Below, in pieces: positions 13,197 through 24,140 of a stretch of DNA of 64,000 nucleotides. The position numbers and the translations under genes were made by a program. The stretch is taken from contig WNYE01000001.1 of NCBI GenBank assembly GCA_021396245.1, positions 868,001 through 932,000 on the forward strand, written 5' to 3'. Numbering within the stretch: position 1 is the stretch's first letter; every line of letters begins with the position of its first letter. The notes under the pieces were generated by a model. That model was not told the origin of the DNA. It ran no database searches and was given only the letters and a program-made list of their open reading frames with translations. Origin of the DNA: Sporothrix humicola (lineage: Eukaryota; Ascomycota; Sordariomycetes; Ophiostomatales; Ophiostomataceae).

Positions 13197-13954
13197 CCAG
13201 AGGTTTTAGACAAAAGTCGGCTTCGCATCTGTAGCAAGCAAATCTTCAAAAGAAGCCACAATGAACTCGAGCTCTTAATAGGTAAGGTAGACCCAAGGGA
13301 CATCATGCTTCTTTGACAGTGCCCAAGATCAAAAGTTGCTGCCTCCCTCGTCGACCTGGAGACACTGGAAAAACGTAAAGTCGGATGCGTTTCCTCTGTG
13401 AAAAATGAGGATTATCGGTCTGCCATCACGAGATTTTTAAAACTTGACTTCCAGTCTCTAAGTTTCATAGGCCCGGGGTTACCGGATTAAATCTTACCGG
13501 AGACCTTTTGCAAATACTTTGAGATGTCAATGACAAAGTGGTAGGCCTGGATGATGGGTTACATCATCTCATCGACCTTTTCTCAGATGCCAGTGTTTTG
13601 GACATGGACACGAAGATGCAGCTCTGTATGGATTGGGTTTTCAGAACAAATGCCGATGCATTATTTTGAATTCGTGCAAAATGTGTCATAGCTGCCATAT
13701 GATCGACGTTGAGTGTCACGAACTGCTATTGCGCATCGACGAGCCAAGCGATGGCCTCTCTAAATCGGTTGACAGATTCGAAAACACTGATGTTAATTTT
13801 GTGTACTCATACCCAAGATGGACCAAATATTCAAATATCCCCCGCAAAGCTAAGACTTCTTCCCGAAGAGGACCCAAATGGGCAGGCCCCGAAGTCGGGA
13901 TGTTCGTGTCGTGATGAAGCTGTGATGGAAGAGTGCGATAAGACGTACAGATAA
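13197..13954 (+). pseudogene. Decayed protein gene fragment, unknown family
   Basis: Two adjoining plus-strand frames look strongly protein-like although they are broken. The first (13197 to about 13540) includes KVAASLVDLETLEKR and RFLKLDFQSLSFIGPG and is interrupted by TGA at 13314, TAA at 13488 and TAG at 13542. The second (about 13541-13954) begins GLDDGLHHLIDLFSDASVLD, has stops at 13667 and about 13700, and ends with DEAVMEECDKTYR before a TAA. The frame change near 13540 implies an indel. Several stops could come from C-to-T change (CAA to TAA, CGA to TGA). I do not recognise the parent family. This is most simply a dead gene or the 3' part of one; a multi-exon live gene is less likely because the stops have no splice signals around them. 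Confidence 0.42.
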
Positions 13955-14341
13955 GAAAAATATGGGCCAAGATGTACGGAGGTAGTTTTGTGGATGTTGT
14001 CACGTGCACCTCATTTAAGACGCGTGTTTGTTGAAGGATCAGCGCTAGCCCTGAACAGGAAGTGCTATGTGGATTCACGTCTTACGACACTTACGGATAC
14101 AACGAGAGAATGTGACGCGAGAAGAACGGCCGACAAGCTATCCGTTCACCGATAGATTGTGTGTTCCTTCATGATTTGATCTTCAATTCTTCGAGCTCTT
14201 TTTTATGAGCATTCTTTGAGCGTTCTTCGATCTTTGTTTTCTGTTTTACTTTGTCCTTGTTTCTCATTCTTCGCATCGCGAATCGCCAATCCCACCCCTT
14301 TTTCGTTTTTATATTTCTACTTCGCCTTATAATTCAGCGAC

Positions 14342-15490
14342 ATGGCCAGTGCCTTAGTCATCGGCGGCGTCGTTGCTGCAATCATCGGTTTCGTCACATA
14401 CGGGATCCCGTGGTTCCTGTCCGAGTACTTCCCCGTTCGGCTGCTGTTGAAGCAGCGCAGCGGCCAGCCGACCGTTCGGACGGCGTCCTATGCCGGCCGC
14501 ACGGCGTTGGTGACGGGCGCCAATGGTGCGTACGGCTCGCGCGCGGCGACGCTTTTTGCGCAGAACGGCATCTCGACGCTCGTGCTGGTCGACGTGTTTG
14601 ACTGCAGCGGCGTGCAGAAGAAGATCGAGAAGGACCTCAAGGCCAAGGGACGGGCGGTGCCCAAGATTCTGGTCTGGCAGATTGACATGATGTCGTTTGC
14701 GGGCTGCCAGAAGCTGGCCGCACTCGCGAGCAAGCTAGAGCACATCGACCACGCGCTGCTGACGGCCGGCATCCTCGCATTCAAGCGCCGCGAGTCGCCC
14801 GAAGGCTGGGAGACGACTGTCCAGGTCAACTACCTGTCGACGGCGCTCATCGGCCTCCTCCTCCTGCCGCACCTCAAGTCCTCGCCGGGCAACCCGGAGC
14901 CGCCCGTGCTGACGTTTGTCACGTCCTTTGGCATCTACCCGTCGTCGTTCACTATGGGCCTGCCCAAATCGGCTTCCACCCCCGGATCGCCCATCGATCT
15001 GTCGTCTCAACACTCATCCTATCTTCGCCGCCTCAGCACCAGCAAGGATGGCATGGCACAGGGCCACCAGTACGGCCGCTCCAAGGGCCTGCTGCTCTAC
15101 TTTAAGCGCGAGCTGGCTGCCCGTGTTGCCAAAGCGGCCAAGGAAGGCCGTCTCAGCCGCCCTGTCACGATTACGAGCGCCGATCCCGGTTCCGCTTGGA
15201 CGCCGTTGACGCAGCCGAACCAGGAGCAGCTGATCCCGCGCCTCATCATGAACATTAGCGCCCGCGACCCCATCTACGGCGCCGCCACCCTTGTCAACGG
15301 CGCCTCTGCACCGGCATCGGCCAATGGCAAGATCCTGCACGACTTTGACACTGCCTCGTACCCGCCGTTCATGAGCCGGAAGAGCGGCCTTGTAGCCCAG
15401 CAGCGCGTCTGGGACGAGTCGCGCAAGGAGTTTGAGGCCAAGGTGCCCGAAGTGGCAGCCGTGTATGCTCTGCTGGAGGAGAAGAAGTAG
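14342..15490 (+). CDS. Short-chain dehydrogenase/reductase, membrane-anchored
   Basis: Predicted NAD(P)-dependent oxidoreductase of 382 residues, encoded without introns. Residues about 1-28 form a hydrophobic segment (VIGGVVAAIIGFVTYGIPWF) that probably anchors the protein in an internal membrane such as the ER. The nucleotide-binding motif TGANGAYG (58-65) matches the SDR TGxxxGxG pattern with the last Gly in place. An aspartate follows the second strand (LVLVD), which usually favours NAD(H). The catalytic YxxxK motif is YGRSK at 244-248. The substrate is unknown; SDRs of this layout act on lipids, steroids or small carbonyls. The length exceeds the classical 250 residues because of the N-terminal anchor and a C-terminal extension ending in EEKK. 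The start ATG has a good fungal context (CGACATGGCC). Both the frame and the family are clear; the specific reaction is not. Confidence 0.93.
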   Translation: MASALVIGGVVAAIIGFVTYGIPWFLSEYFPVRLLLKQRSGQPTVRTASYAGRTALVTGANGAYGSRAATLFAQNGISTLVLVDVFDCSGVQKKIEKDLKAKGRAVPKILVWQIDMMSFAGCQKLAALASKLEHIDHALLTAGILAFKRRESPEGWETTVQVNYLSTALIGLLLLPHLKSSPGNPEPPVLTFVTSFGIYPSSFTMGLPKSASTPGSPIDLSSQHSSYLRRLSTSKDGMAQGHQYGRSKGLLLYFKRELAARVAKAAKEGRLSRPVTITSADPGSAWTPLTQPNQEQLIPRLIMNISARDPIYGAATLVNGASAPASANGKILHDFDTASYPPFMSRKSGLVAQQRVWDESRKEFEAKVPEVAAVYALLEEKK

Positions 15491-15605
15491 AGGAAGGCAT
15501 GTCGAGAATGAGGAAGGAAGTCAAGGCGTTCGTGGGACTTGAGGGAGTCGTGGATGAGTCTCTTTGGCAAGCTCTGGCTTGTGTCGAGCTTACCTCGCTA
15601 GATGT

Positions 15606-15726
15606 ATTCTAGTGGTTGAGAGCCCTCAAAGGAGCAAGCACGGCGAACATAGGGAATGCCTGCTGATCAGATGGGAGCAAGGACAGCACAGTTGTCCGTC
15701 CAAAAAAAAAAAAAAATTCTAGTGGT
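15606..15726 (+). mobile_element. Retroposon-like insertion with poly(A) tail and target-site duplication
   Basis: The 11-mer ATTCTAGTGGT occurs at 15606-15616 and again exactly 110 bp later at 15716-15726. About 85 bp of unique sequence lie between them, followed by 15 A residues (15702-15716) abutting the second copy. A body ending in poly(A) and flanked by short direct repeats is the layout left by target-primed reverse transcription (a SINE or a truncated retrocopied RNA). No tRNA-like B box is visible, so the source RNA is unknown. It sits in the probable 3' untranslated region of the dehydrogenase gene. Confidence 0.5.
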
Positions 15727-18700
15727 GTATCTGAGCGATATATTGGGCTGACATACGGGATATACTGCCTATGAAGCCAATGTAATAATTACTGGTGGCC
15801 GCCATACCCGCCCAACAACCATTTGTGATGTATAAAAACGAAATGCAAGCTATTCTTCAGCGTGAATACGAATCGCCCTCCAGTGCTTTCTGGTATTTCC
15901 AGCGCACGTTTATTTCACGATGCTTTCTAAAAACCACCGTGTGTTCGCTGTCAGCATTGACTAAGTTCCGATCCGCTTTATCCACGTTCCAGATGGAACA
16001 TAGCGGTCTGGACGGACTTGAGAGCGCCACTGGTCAATAGTTTCTTGAAGGCAGAAGCATGAAATATGGGCTTTTCGTACTATATTTACAGCGAGCTATG
16101 TCACGACATGTAGGACTGCAAGTGTAAAATGACCGTCTGTCTCTTGGTGCAGCAATGCAATGACTCAGTATAATTGATACTCATACTCTGATATACTCAG
16201 CGACATCTTATATCTTACTCAACAACAACAAGTCATGATTCTTGCGGAATCTGTACATTGGACATGATTCTTCCTTCAGATGCAACAAGAATACACGATC
16301 GTAACTTGACAGAAGCGAACAATGATATCAAAAGATAGAGACTACGGGAGGCAGCTCATCTCATCTCCTTCACGAAATTGAAATTGAAATGAGGACGGGC
16401 TATCCGTGCAATACGCCGTGGAAGTAGACAACATGTAGATAGTTTCTCGATTACCGCCGTATACTGCCGCGGAACAAACAAACTGAGGGCGGATCACGAT
16501 GACACTCAGTAAAGCACCTGTGGTGTATGTTTGACGCGAGGGCGTGAGAGGGCACTCAGGACTCAAGTGGGCAAAATTCAAGCCGCGCGCCGCGCAAAGA
16601 AGCACAGAACAAGAAAGAAAGAGGGTTAAATTCAGACGAGCCGCGGACTGCATGGATTGCTCTGCTCATGGCACAATGGAGACAATGGAGACAATGGGGC
16701 AGGGCGGCACTTGTGATGATCGCACACCCCTCTTGGTTCTGGCTTCTGAGGCCGCCATCGATCGTCTTGGGCCTGGCCTCTTGTCTCATTTTGTGGTTTC
16801 TTTCACTTTCTCTCTTTCCACCAATTTTCTTCAGTTCCATCGAAGACTAGAGACAAAACTCCATCCAATTGCCCTGTAATTTCGTCTGTCAAAGAGTTAA
16901 AGGGGGGGTGGGCGCCCAATTTTTGGTCCAAAGTGGCTAGCAAGGAGCCTGTGTCCTTCTAGTTTGACCGACGTTGAGCAAAGTGGAAAAAGCACGATGG
17001 GGAGCTAGAACACACAGAAATGCCAAAAAGAGAAAGTAGAAACGCCACCGGGAGAGGAAGACGAAAAACTACGAGAGACACGTTCTGCAGTGTGTTACAG
17101 GGCATCCGATTGCCTCTCACAGTGCAATGCCCCCCCCCCCCCCCCCGGTTTTCACTCAGCCCGTTTTCCGTTCCTTTGTCAGATATCGCGAGTGATGTGC
17201 CAGTTCAACTAATGCCCAAGATGATGATCTGTTCGTTCTTTTTCTAAACGTAGACTGAACTCCACGCGGTGTGGCTGAAGGCACAGAAGAAAAGCACGTA
17301 AAAAAGGAAGCTTGTCAAAGTGGAAAATACAGGGGCAACAAGCCTGACAAAGAGATCACGACAAATTCACGACAACACAGCGTCCCACTTGCAACAAGGT
17401 CAAGGGAACATCGACAGTGCTACCATCCTCACTGACACAATCTACGCCATCACAAAGCACATGGGTTAAGAACCGACGCTACGACGTATTGGTAGCACAT
17501 GCCGTTACCATTTCGGCCTGAAGCTCTGTCGAGGTCACAGAAACCTAACAAAAACCTCCCGAGACCGTTTGCACACCCCCGGTGTGCTACAGAAACACCT
17601 GGGGGGACGAACCATGGCGAAAAATATACAGGGATATCCGCTGGGAATGGCCACTTATTTTATTTTCCCCTTTTAGTGTTCACTCCTGGCCGACTTTGAG
17701 CAGTTTTGGACCGTCGATTTTCTTTATTTCTTTTCTTTTTCGTTCGTTTTTCAAAGACTTTATGCAGCAACACTTCATACGGCGGTAGACTTCGGACCCC
17801 CTTTGGCTCGGCAGTTGAGTATTTGATTTTCTGTATGCTTCCTTCCATGATGTGGAGTATTACGGAGTATCTCAGAACTCTTTGCCAGACGTGGCCCTCC
17901 ATCTTTACATTCCACAAAACTTGCGCTAGAAAATATATTGAGAGCGCAATGTGCCAAGCACCTGCCTGACAATGACGAGCATCGTGAATGCCCCTCCGTA
18001 GACGTGGCTCGGAACAGGAAAGCAATCAATGTGTTTGTTGTGAAATGAGGGGAAAGAAAGAAAAGGCGCCACGAGAGGGCGTGGACTTCACGATAGTTCG
18101 TTAAACAAGCCTAGTCCACTCTAACCATACTGGACCAGGCCTGGAAAGTCACAGTGGAAGCCCACCAGTCCACATGCCCGCAACGAGCCCACTGACCTGC
18201 GGCTCGTATCCGTTGGTCGTCTTTTCTCGCTACAACTGCTCGCTGTATTTTGTGCTCTCTGTCGTCGTTGGATTTAGTTGGTCTGGACCGTCGTTACCAT
18301 TGCTATCGATCTTGTCTTGGAGCTTCCACACAACTTCACCAACCACCTAACATGACATTGTCGTGTATCCTGGCTCCTGCTGATGGTGTGCCTTTGATAT
18401 CTCCTGTGATTCAGTATTTCACTCAGAGAGGCAGAGAGGAGAAATGCCGCCAACCCTGATATTGATGACTCTGTCGCAGTTTCGGGGCAATCAAGATCCC
18501 ATTGCCCCGTTCTGTGTCTTGAATCAAGCTTCCTAAACAGGTACTGGGAAAGACAGCCCCCAACACCCACCTCTTAGTTATATATCTCTCGTGTATGCAT
18601 CGTCGCCATTTTACACAACACCAGTATTTCAGCAAGAAACTGGTTTCATGCAGCCTAGGCGCGGGGGATGTTTCTTATATGGGAAAAGGCTTTTTTTGTC

Positions 18701-19632
18701 AGCGACCTGCCGAACTGTATTTGTTGTCGATATTCTATTCTCCATTGGAAGTCAAACAAGGACTGCGGATGGATGCTCCCTGTGTCAATATAATTTATCA
18801 GTACATGCAAGGTGCCACCAACAGCAGCGTGCTTGGGACGGCCCAAATCAGGGTTGATGCGCTGCAACATGGAAAAACATATAGCCAGCTTTGCGAGACC
18901 GGGCCGCCCCAGGCACACAACTGCCTTCGCAATCTGTGAAATAACCCTCGAAACCGATACCAACCATCCGACAAACGAAAGGAGGCTGGTGAACAGCTGC
19001 GAAACTGACATGTCAGATGCAAAGGCTGGACTAGGAAGGCCATGGATGGCCATGGATGCGCTGTAAATGCAAGACGCAGGCTTGTCGTCGTCCTGCAGCT
19101 CGCTACATGACCGAACAGGCGAGAACGACAGGGCAACACGATGACAAAAACGGGTAAAAATCAAGGCAATCCGGTCTGTCGAGCTGCAGGCCGCATAACG
19201 CAGACCACAAGCTGCAGGCCTCAAAACATGTCGACTGCAGGCTTGTCTGCAGGGACTAGGCAATCCCATATCACCATTCGCCGCGACGCAAAACAATGCA
19301 CCGCACATCGTTACTTGACTGGTCCCATGGCATATCCAATCTCCTCTCCCCAAAGAAGATGCGTTTTCAATCTCACTTGGGCAGCTGTCAGACGGCCAAA
19401 CGAGATCATATTATTCGTTTCTTTCTTTGCTGTAAGCGAGGCCGAACTGGAAGATGATATGTCGTAAAGCGCATGAGGGGGATGGTCTGGCCAAGAGCAG
19501 CCATGGATCCGGCATTTCTTGTTTCTGGGCCATCCTTCGACAATGATTTGAGATTCTCGTCGATGGATCATTGAGCCCATTGTTGTCCTGCGTGGTCCCC
19601 TCCCTGATCGAGTGACTTTCTTTAATGCTTTT

Positions 19633-19659
19633 AGCCCTTTTGGCCCTTTTAGCCCTTTT
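19633..19659 (+). repeat. 9-bp tandem repeat, three copies
   Basis: Three near-identical 9-bp units alternate AGCCCTTTT and GGCCCTTTT, with a degenerate fourth following. It lies in intergenic DNA. Confidence 0.7.
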
Positions 19660-20793
19660 GGTCTTTGCGAATTTCATTTTTTCTGCACTTCTGTGCATTG
19701 ATACCGGCGTGCATGTGAGTGGCATTGCAAACGATCGCGATCCCAAGGCCGTTAAGATGCGAACGTTCTGGCGGTGAGCTGAGAATGGCGCTCATCACAT
19801 ATCATTCCTCTTCGAGTAGGTTCCAGGCTCCTAGACTCTTAGGCTCTTAGACCCTGGACTGGATAGCTCTTGGCTCCCTTGCTATCTTGGGTGACTCGTT
19901 CGCTGGATCGTCTTGTTGTTCGGGTCCCAGTTTCTGCCCGAGTTCTCCCCCCCTCCTCCTTAGCACCATATTTTTTTCAACCGGTGAGAAGCTCCAGCAC
20001 AGCGTAGTGCCCAGCTCGCCCAGCTCTTGGGGCCTAGGTGTGAATCGGTCCTGGATTTGCCCTCTTTTCTCCCCCCTAATTACCCGTCGGCTCGGAATGG
20101 GTTGCTCCAATCGGCAGCGCCAACCACGCCGGGAGGGATAGAGGAGCTCCTCTAGCTAGGGTCTTGTCGGGTGATAAGTGAGACACGATTTTGCGATCGT
20201 AGTTTTGCGATTGCATCGTGACCTTTGAAAGTTGTTACCTGATTTTGCAGAAGGAATTTCAAAAAAAAAAACATCACATCTCGGTCTATTTGGAAAGAGC
20301 AAACATTAGTCATCAATGTCACAATCAGAATACACGACCAAGCGAAAAACTGGTCACGTAGCGAGCTCCAGCATTCTGACCTCTGTGATACCTCTGTGAT
20401 ACCTGAAGATGAGCCTCGCCTGATGGTCCCATCATCGAATTCACATAACGTAGTCAATTTTATGACATTTTACTTCCGATTATGGGAATTTATAAGGAGA
20501 CCATAGTATGTCGTTTGTTGCTAATTTAAATTGTTTCCTGACCTCATGCCGGCTTTTATTGCCGGTCCTCTCCTCCTTGGGCATTTTTGGTGACGATGAT
20601 GGAGCCGAAACAAATGTACAAGTAGAATATTATTCATTATTGTACATACCACTAGAAGACCCTTTCGTTCACTGCTATACCTGCACACCGAGATGGCAAC
20701 AGACATATTGTGTATTTCCATCCTCAATATTTTGGTCAGTCACACAGGTGGGCAACAAGCTACCACACTCAGTAAGTGTCCCTATTTGTCATT

Positions 20794-20847
20794 GATAGGG
20801 CAGATAGGGCAGATAGGGCAGATAGGGCAAATAGGGCAAATAGGTCA
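20794..20847 (+). repeat. 9-bp tandem repeat, six copies
   Basis: Six consecutive 9-bp units: four exact GATAGGGCA, then AATAGGGCA and AATAGGTCA. The last two units differ from the first four, as expected from older copies at one edge of an expanding array. It lies about 200 bp past the 3' end of SDA1 in intergenic DNA. Confidence 0.85.
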
Positions 20848-21050
20848 GTTAGTGTAGGATTCATCTGCATGAAGCACGTCAATTTAGGCCAACAACGGCA
20901 CGCCTTAAGACGAGGGAATGCTCAAAAAACATCGCTTTGTATTAAGCACTTTTTAAAAGCCCAAACGCTCTATACCCGTGTCTATTCTTCCTCCTTTTCG
21001 TGGTATTCTTTGTAACAGTTATCTCCGTACTAGAGTGAGGCACATCAGGA

Positions 21051-24000
21051 TTAATCCCGGTTGCCTCTGCGGCCGCCCTTCTTCGAACGTGAGACGTGCG
21101 CCTTAAGCGCCTTTTGCGTCTCGACAAGACTGCGCCGGTTCTTGGCCCGAGCCTTGCCCATTGTCATAAAGATGTTCTTCTTGCGCGACTTCTCCTGGTT
21201 CGTCAGCGACTTGCCCTCGGCCACCTTCTTGGCCTTGCGCTGGGCCTGCACCGACTGGTGTGAGTTGCGCGACGGCTTGCCCTCCTGCGCCTTGGCAATC
21301 CGCTCCTCCTTGGTGGCCTTGCGAAGTGTCGACGCCAACTCGATCTGGTCGGCCGTCAGACCGTCGTCCGTGTGCCGGGAGGCCACAGCTTTGGCGTAGC
21401 GGCTGGCTGTGGCGGCCGCCTTGCTGCCAAGCGCCTTTTCGACGCTGGCCTCCATGCGCAGTTCGCGAAGCTTGGCCAAATCGGCCGGCGTCAGGACGGT
21501 CGTGGTAGCCAGCTTGGAGATGGACTTTTCCTTTGCCTCGTCGTCTTCCTCGCTGTCGGCGTCGTTGTCCTCGTCATCTTCCCTGCTGCCCTCCTCTTCA
21601 CCGTTTTCGCCCTCGCCCTCGCCCTCCTCCGCATCCTTCTTGCCCTTGCGCTGCTTCTTCATTGGCGGAAGCTTTGCAGGACCCTCATCGTCACTGACGT
21701 CGATCCAGCCACCCGAGTCGTCGCTGTGGTCCGACATGTCCCACTCGCTCGAGTTGTCCGAGTCCTCGTCGTAGTCATCAATATCGCTGTCATCCTCCTC
21801 GCCGTCTTCACCGTTCTCGGCCCGCTCAGCAGCGCGCTTCCGCTTTTTCTCGGCGGCCTTCCACTCCTCGAGCAGCTCAATGCCGTCGATGCCGCCGTCC
21901 GTAGATTCCTCGCCGTATTTACGCAGCTTCATCTCGCCACTCCGCAGGCCCATCGTCGCATCCTTGCCACGGTCCTTCTTGGCTAGCATCTCGGCGCCCA
22001 CGACCCGGAACAGCGACATGAGGCCGCGCGCGGCCATCATGACACTCTTGTCCTTACTCTTGCGCAGCAGCACAAGGTCCTGCAACAGAGTCTCGTTCAT
22101 GGCGAGCGGTTGGCGCAGACAGACTTCGCGGATCGCCGCCAAGCCGGCCGAGGCCACTTCGGCCGCAGAGGCCTCCGACACAAACTCATTGGCAATTTTG
22201 GCCAGCAGGGGTTCCAGGGCATCGGGCGGCACCTGGTCGTGCACGGCTTGCGCTAGCGATGCCAAGAACGTGGTGACGGATGTTTGGCGGGGCGTCAGGT
22301 ACTTGGTAAACCAGCTAAATAGCGGCAGGATAATGAGCCTGTGGAGGCCATGCAAGCGCGTAACCAGCTGGAGAATCTGCAGCTTGCTGTCCAGCGAGAA
22401 TTTGCACTTGGACGATTGCAGATGGCGCGTAAACAGGGCCTCGGCGAAATCATGTGGTGCGTGGAGAAGATGCTGACGCGCAAAGAAAAAAATTAAACGT
22501 TAGCCCCCTTGTAGATCACGGTGAGGAGGTTTTTTTCTCCTTTTTTTGGTGTTGGTGTTTGTGTCAAAGGAGGAGAGATGAGGAGGGGTGGGAGGTTGTT
22601 CCGAACAGCCCACAGCCCAAAAGGCCAAAATCCATGGCTCCAGAAAAACCGTTGCAACCAATGTCGCCCGTATCGCCGATGCGTGGCCCATTCTAGGCTT
22701 AACTCGTTTGCCAAGAAATCACGCATGGAAAAACGACGATATGGAAAAAGGAAGGATGAGGTGAGGTGAGGGAAAGAAAAAAAAAAACAGAACGAAGAAA
22801 AGAGCGAAAAAGGCAGAAAGGGAAAGGAATGAAAATGAGGAGAAAAGGGAGATCACAATGAAATGGAAAAAGGAAAGAGGCACAGGACGCAAACACGCCC
22901 AAAAACAGATACAGCGAGGAAAGACAAAGACGAAAAGAACGAGAGCGAAAGAAAGGAACTCACCAGTGCCGAAAAGTTGAGCATGTGCGGCTGCTGCTTC
23001 TTGCGCTCCATCTTCTTGACCTTGTCCACGGCCCGCTCGAGGCGCTTGGCCATCTTCTTGGTCTTCTTGGTGTGCAGGCTGCCCTGCTTCATCTTCTTGA
23101 GGTCCACGGGGCCACCAGCGCCGCCGCCTAGCACACCGCCGTACTTGTTCTTGCCCCCCTCGTCGTCGCTGCTGTCGTCTTCAAACTCTTCGCGCGCCTT
23201 ATCGCCGCCCAAGAAGAAACGCACAGCCGACACGACTACTTTCTCATTGTCTCCCAGACAGGCCTCGCGCATGACCTCGACAGGCCGTTCGTCGACCCAG
23301 ATCTGGCGGGTCCACAGCTCACGTGTGATCTTAACGGCCCAGATGGGTCGTGCTGAAGTCCGGTCGGATGTGACAAGGTTGAACAGGACAGTCTGCACTG
23401 TGCGATTCAGTTTGTGGTTCTTGGTGCGACTGTTGGCGTTGCGCAGGTCTGTAACGATGCGGCGGAAGAGGAGCGAGCGGAGGGTCTTGCTAGGCGTATG
23501 GACGAGGATAGGGAAAAGAGTGCGGGCGAATGCGGGCGAGTCCAGGATATCTTTGCGGCGCAAAAGACCAAAGCTGCCGACAATCTTGTCGCGCAGCTCG
23601 GGATGAAGGACGGCATGGTGCTGGGTCAGGATGGTGGCCAGGTCGTCCGGGAAGCTGCGAAGGGCCTCGGGGTAGCAGTCGGCGATGTGTGCCAACAAAT
23701 CAATCAAGTCGTGGAAGGCCCGGATCTGGTCCGGCGAGGCGTTTGCCGGCGCGGTCAGAAAGAGATCTCGTTGGGAAACTGCAAGTGGGTCAGTAAGGGT
23801 CTGGAAAGTAGTGAGAAGGTACGACATCGTGACCACATACCATACTGCTCGTATTGTCTCTGAAACTCGTCTTCGTATGATCTAGAGAGCGGTTAGATTT
23901 CGTCCATAATACCTCTCTAGGAGACAGAGGTGTCTCCCAGATCGTTTCTGCACATTCTGGATGGTACTTGCTTTGGGTCCCGACGGATCTTGTACTGCAA

Positions 24001-24140
24001 ACTCGCACTGGTGATGGTTAGCAATTGCTTCATGTGATGGATGGCGATGCCTGGCCAGATGAGCTGGAAGCGGCCGGAAAAGGAGCCACATACAAGTCTG
24101 CATCGAGCTTTTCAAGTGCTGCGACCTTGCGCTTTCCCAT
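21051..24140 (-). CDS. SDA1: SDA1 family 60S ribosome biogenesis protein
   Basis: Orthologue of yeast Sda1, a nuclear protein needed for maturation and export of pre-60S ribosomal particles and, in yeast, linked to actin organisation and G1 progression. Five exons were placed by hand: 24140-24094, 24007-23972, 23881-23841, 23778-22964 and 22472-21051, giving 786 residues. Joined exons 1-3 restore the family's N-terminal signature: MGKRKVAALEKLDAD, then LQYKIRRDPK and SYEDEFQRQYEQY. The NUC130/3NT-like alpha-helical region follows, including ADCYPEALRSFP and RFFLGGDK. Exon 5 opens with HLLHAPHDFAEALF and continues through a long Asp/Glu-rich region to a basic tail (GKARAKNRRSLVETQKALK) typical of Sda1. 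Intron 2 has a GC donor (listed separately). Intron 4 is 491 nt, far longer than the others (62-90 nt), with a branch GCTAAC about 20 nt before its acceptor. The acidic middle is a likely disordered linker. Confidence 0.95.
23882..23971 (-). other. SDA1: GC-AG intron of SDA1
   Basis: The 90-nt intron 2 begins GCAAGT and ends CTAG, with an ATCTAACC branch near the 3' end. Using GC gives the codon AAA across the junction and the expected protein RRDPK-SYEDEF. The nearest GT, four bases on, would put the following exon out of frame. GCAAGT is the standard minor-class GC donor consensus recognised by the U2 spliceosome. Confidence 0.8.

Larger units (their letters stand above)
11700..14341. other. 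Intergenic span with decayed coding stretches
   Basis: This 2.6-kb span separates the AT-hook and dehydrogenase genes. It has no intact gene. Two stretches read like decayed coding sequence on the plus strand and are listed separately. The last 200 nt before the dehydrogenase start are T/C-rich and probably hold its promoter and leader. Confidence 0.5.
15491..21050. other. 5.5-kb intergenic span
   Basis: Apart from the small insertion and simple repeats listed separately, I see no supported gene. The longest frame (minus strand, 19353-18655) has no start ATG at its end and no recognised motif. The span contains a 16-C run at about 17131-17146 and one TACGGAGTA copy at 17861-17869. A partial copy lies near 21023. 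Confidence 0.5.

Noticed and set aside
18655..19353. 232-codon minus-strand open frame
   Set aside because: It begins at TTG (first ATG 15 codons in), has no recognised motif, and its Cys/Ser-rich product looks like chance translation. A frame of this length is possible by chance in 64 kb.
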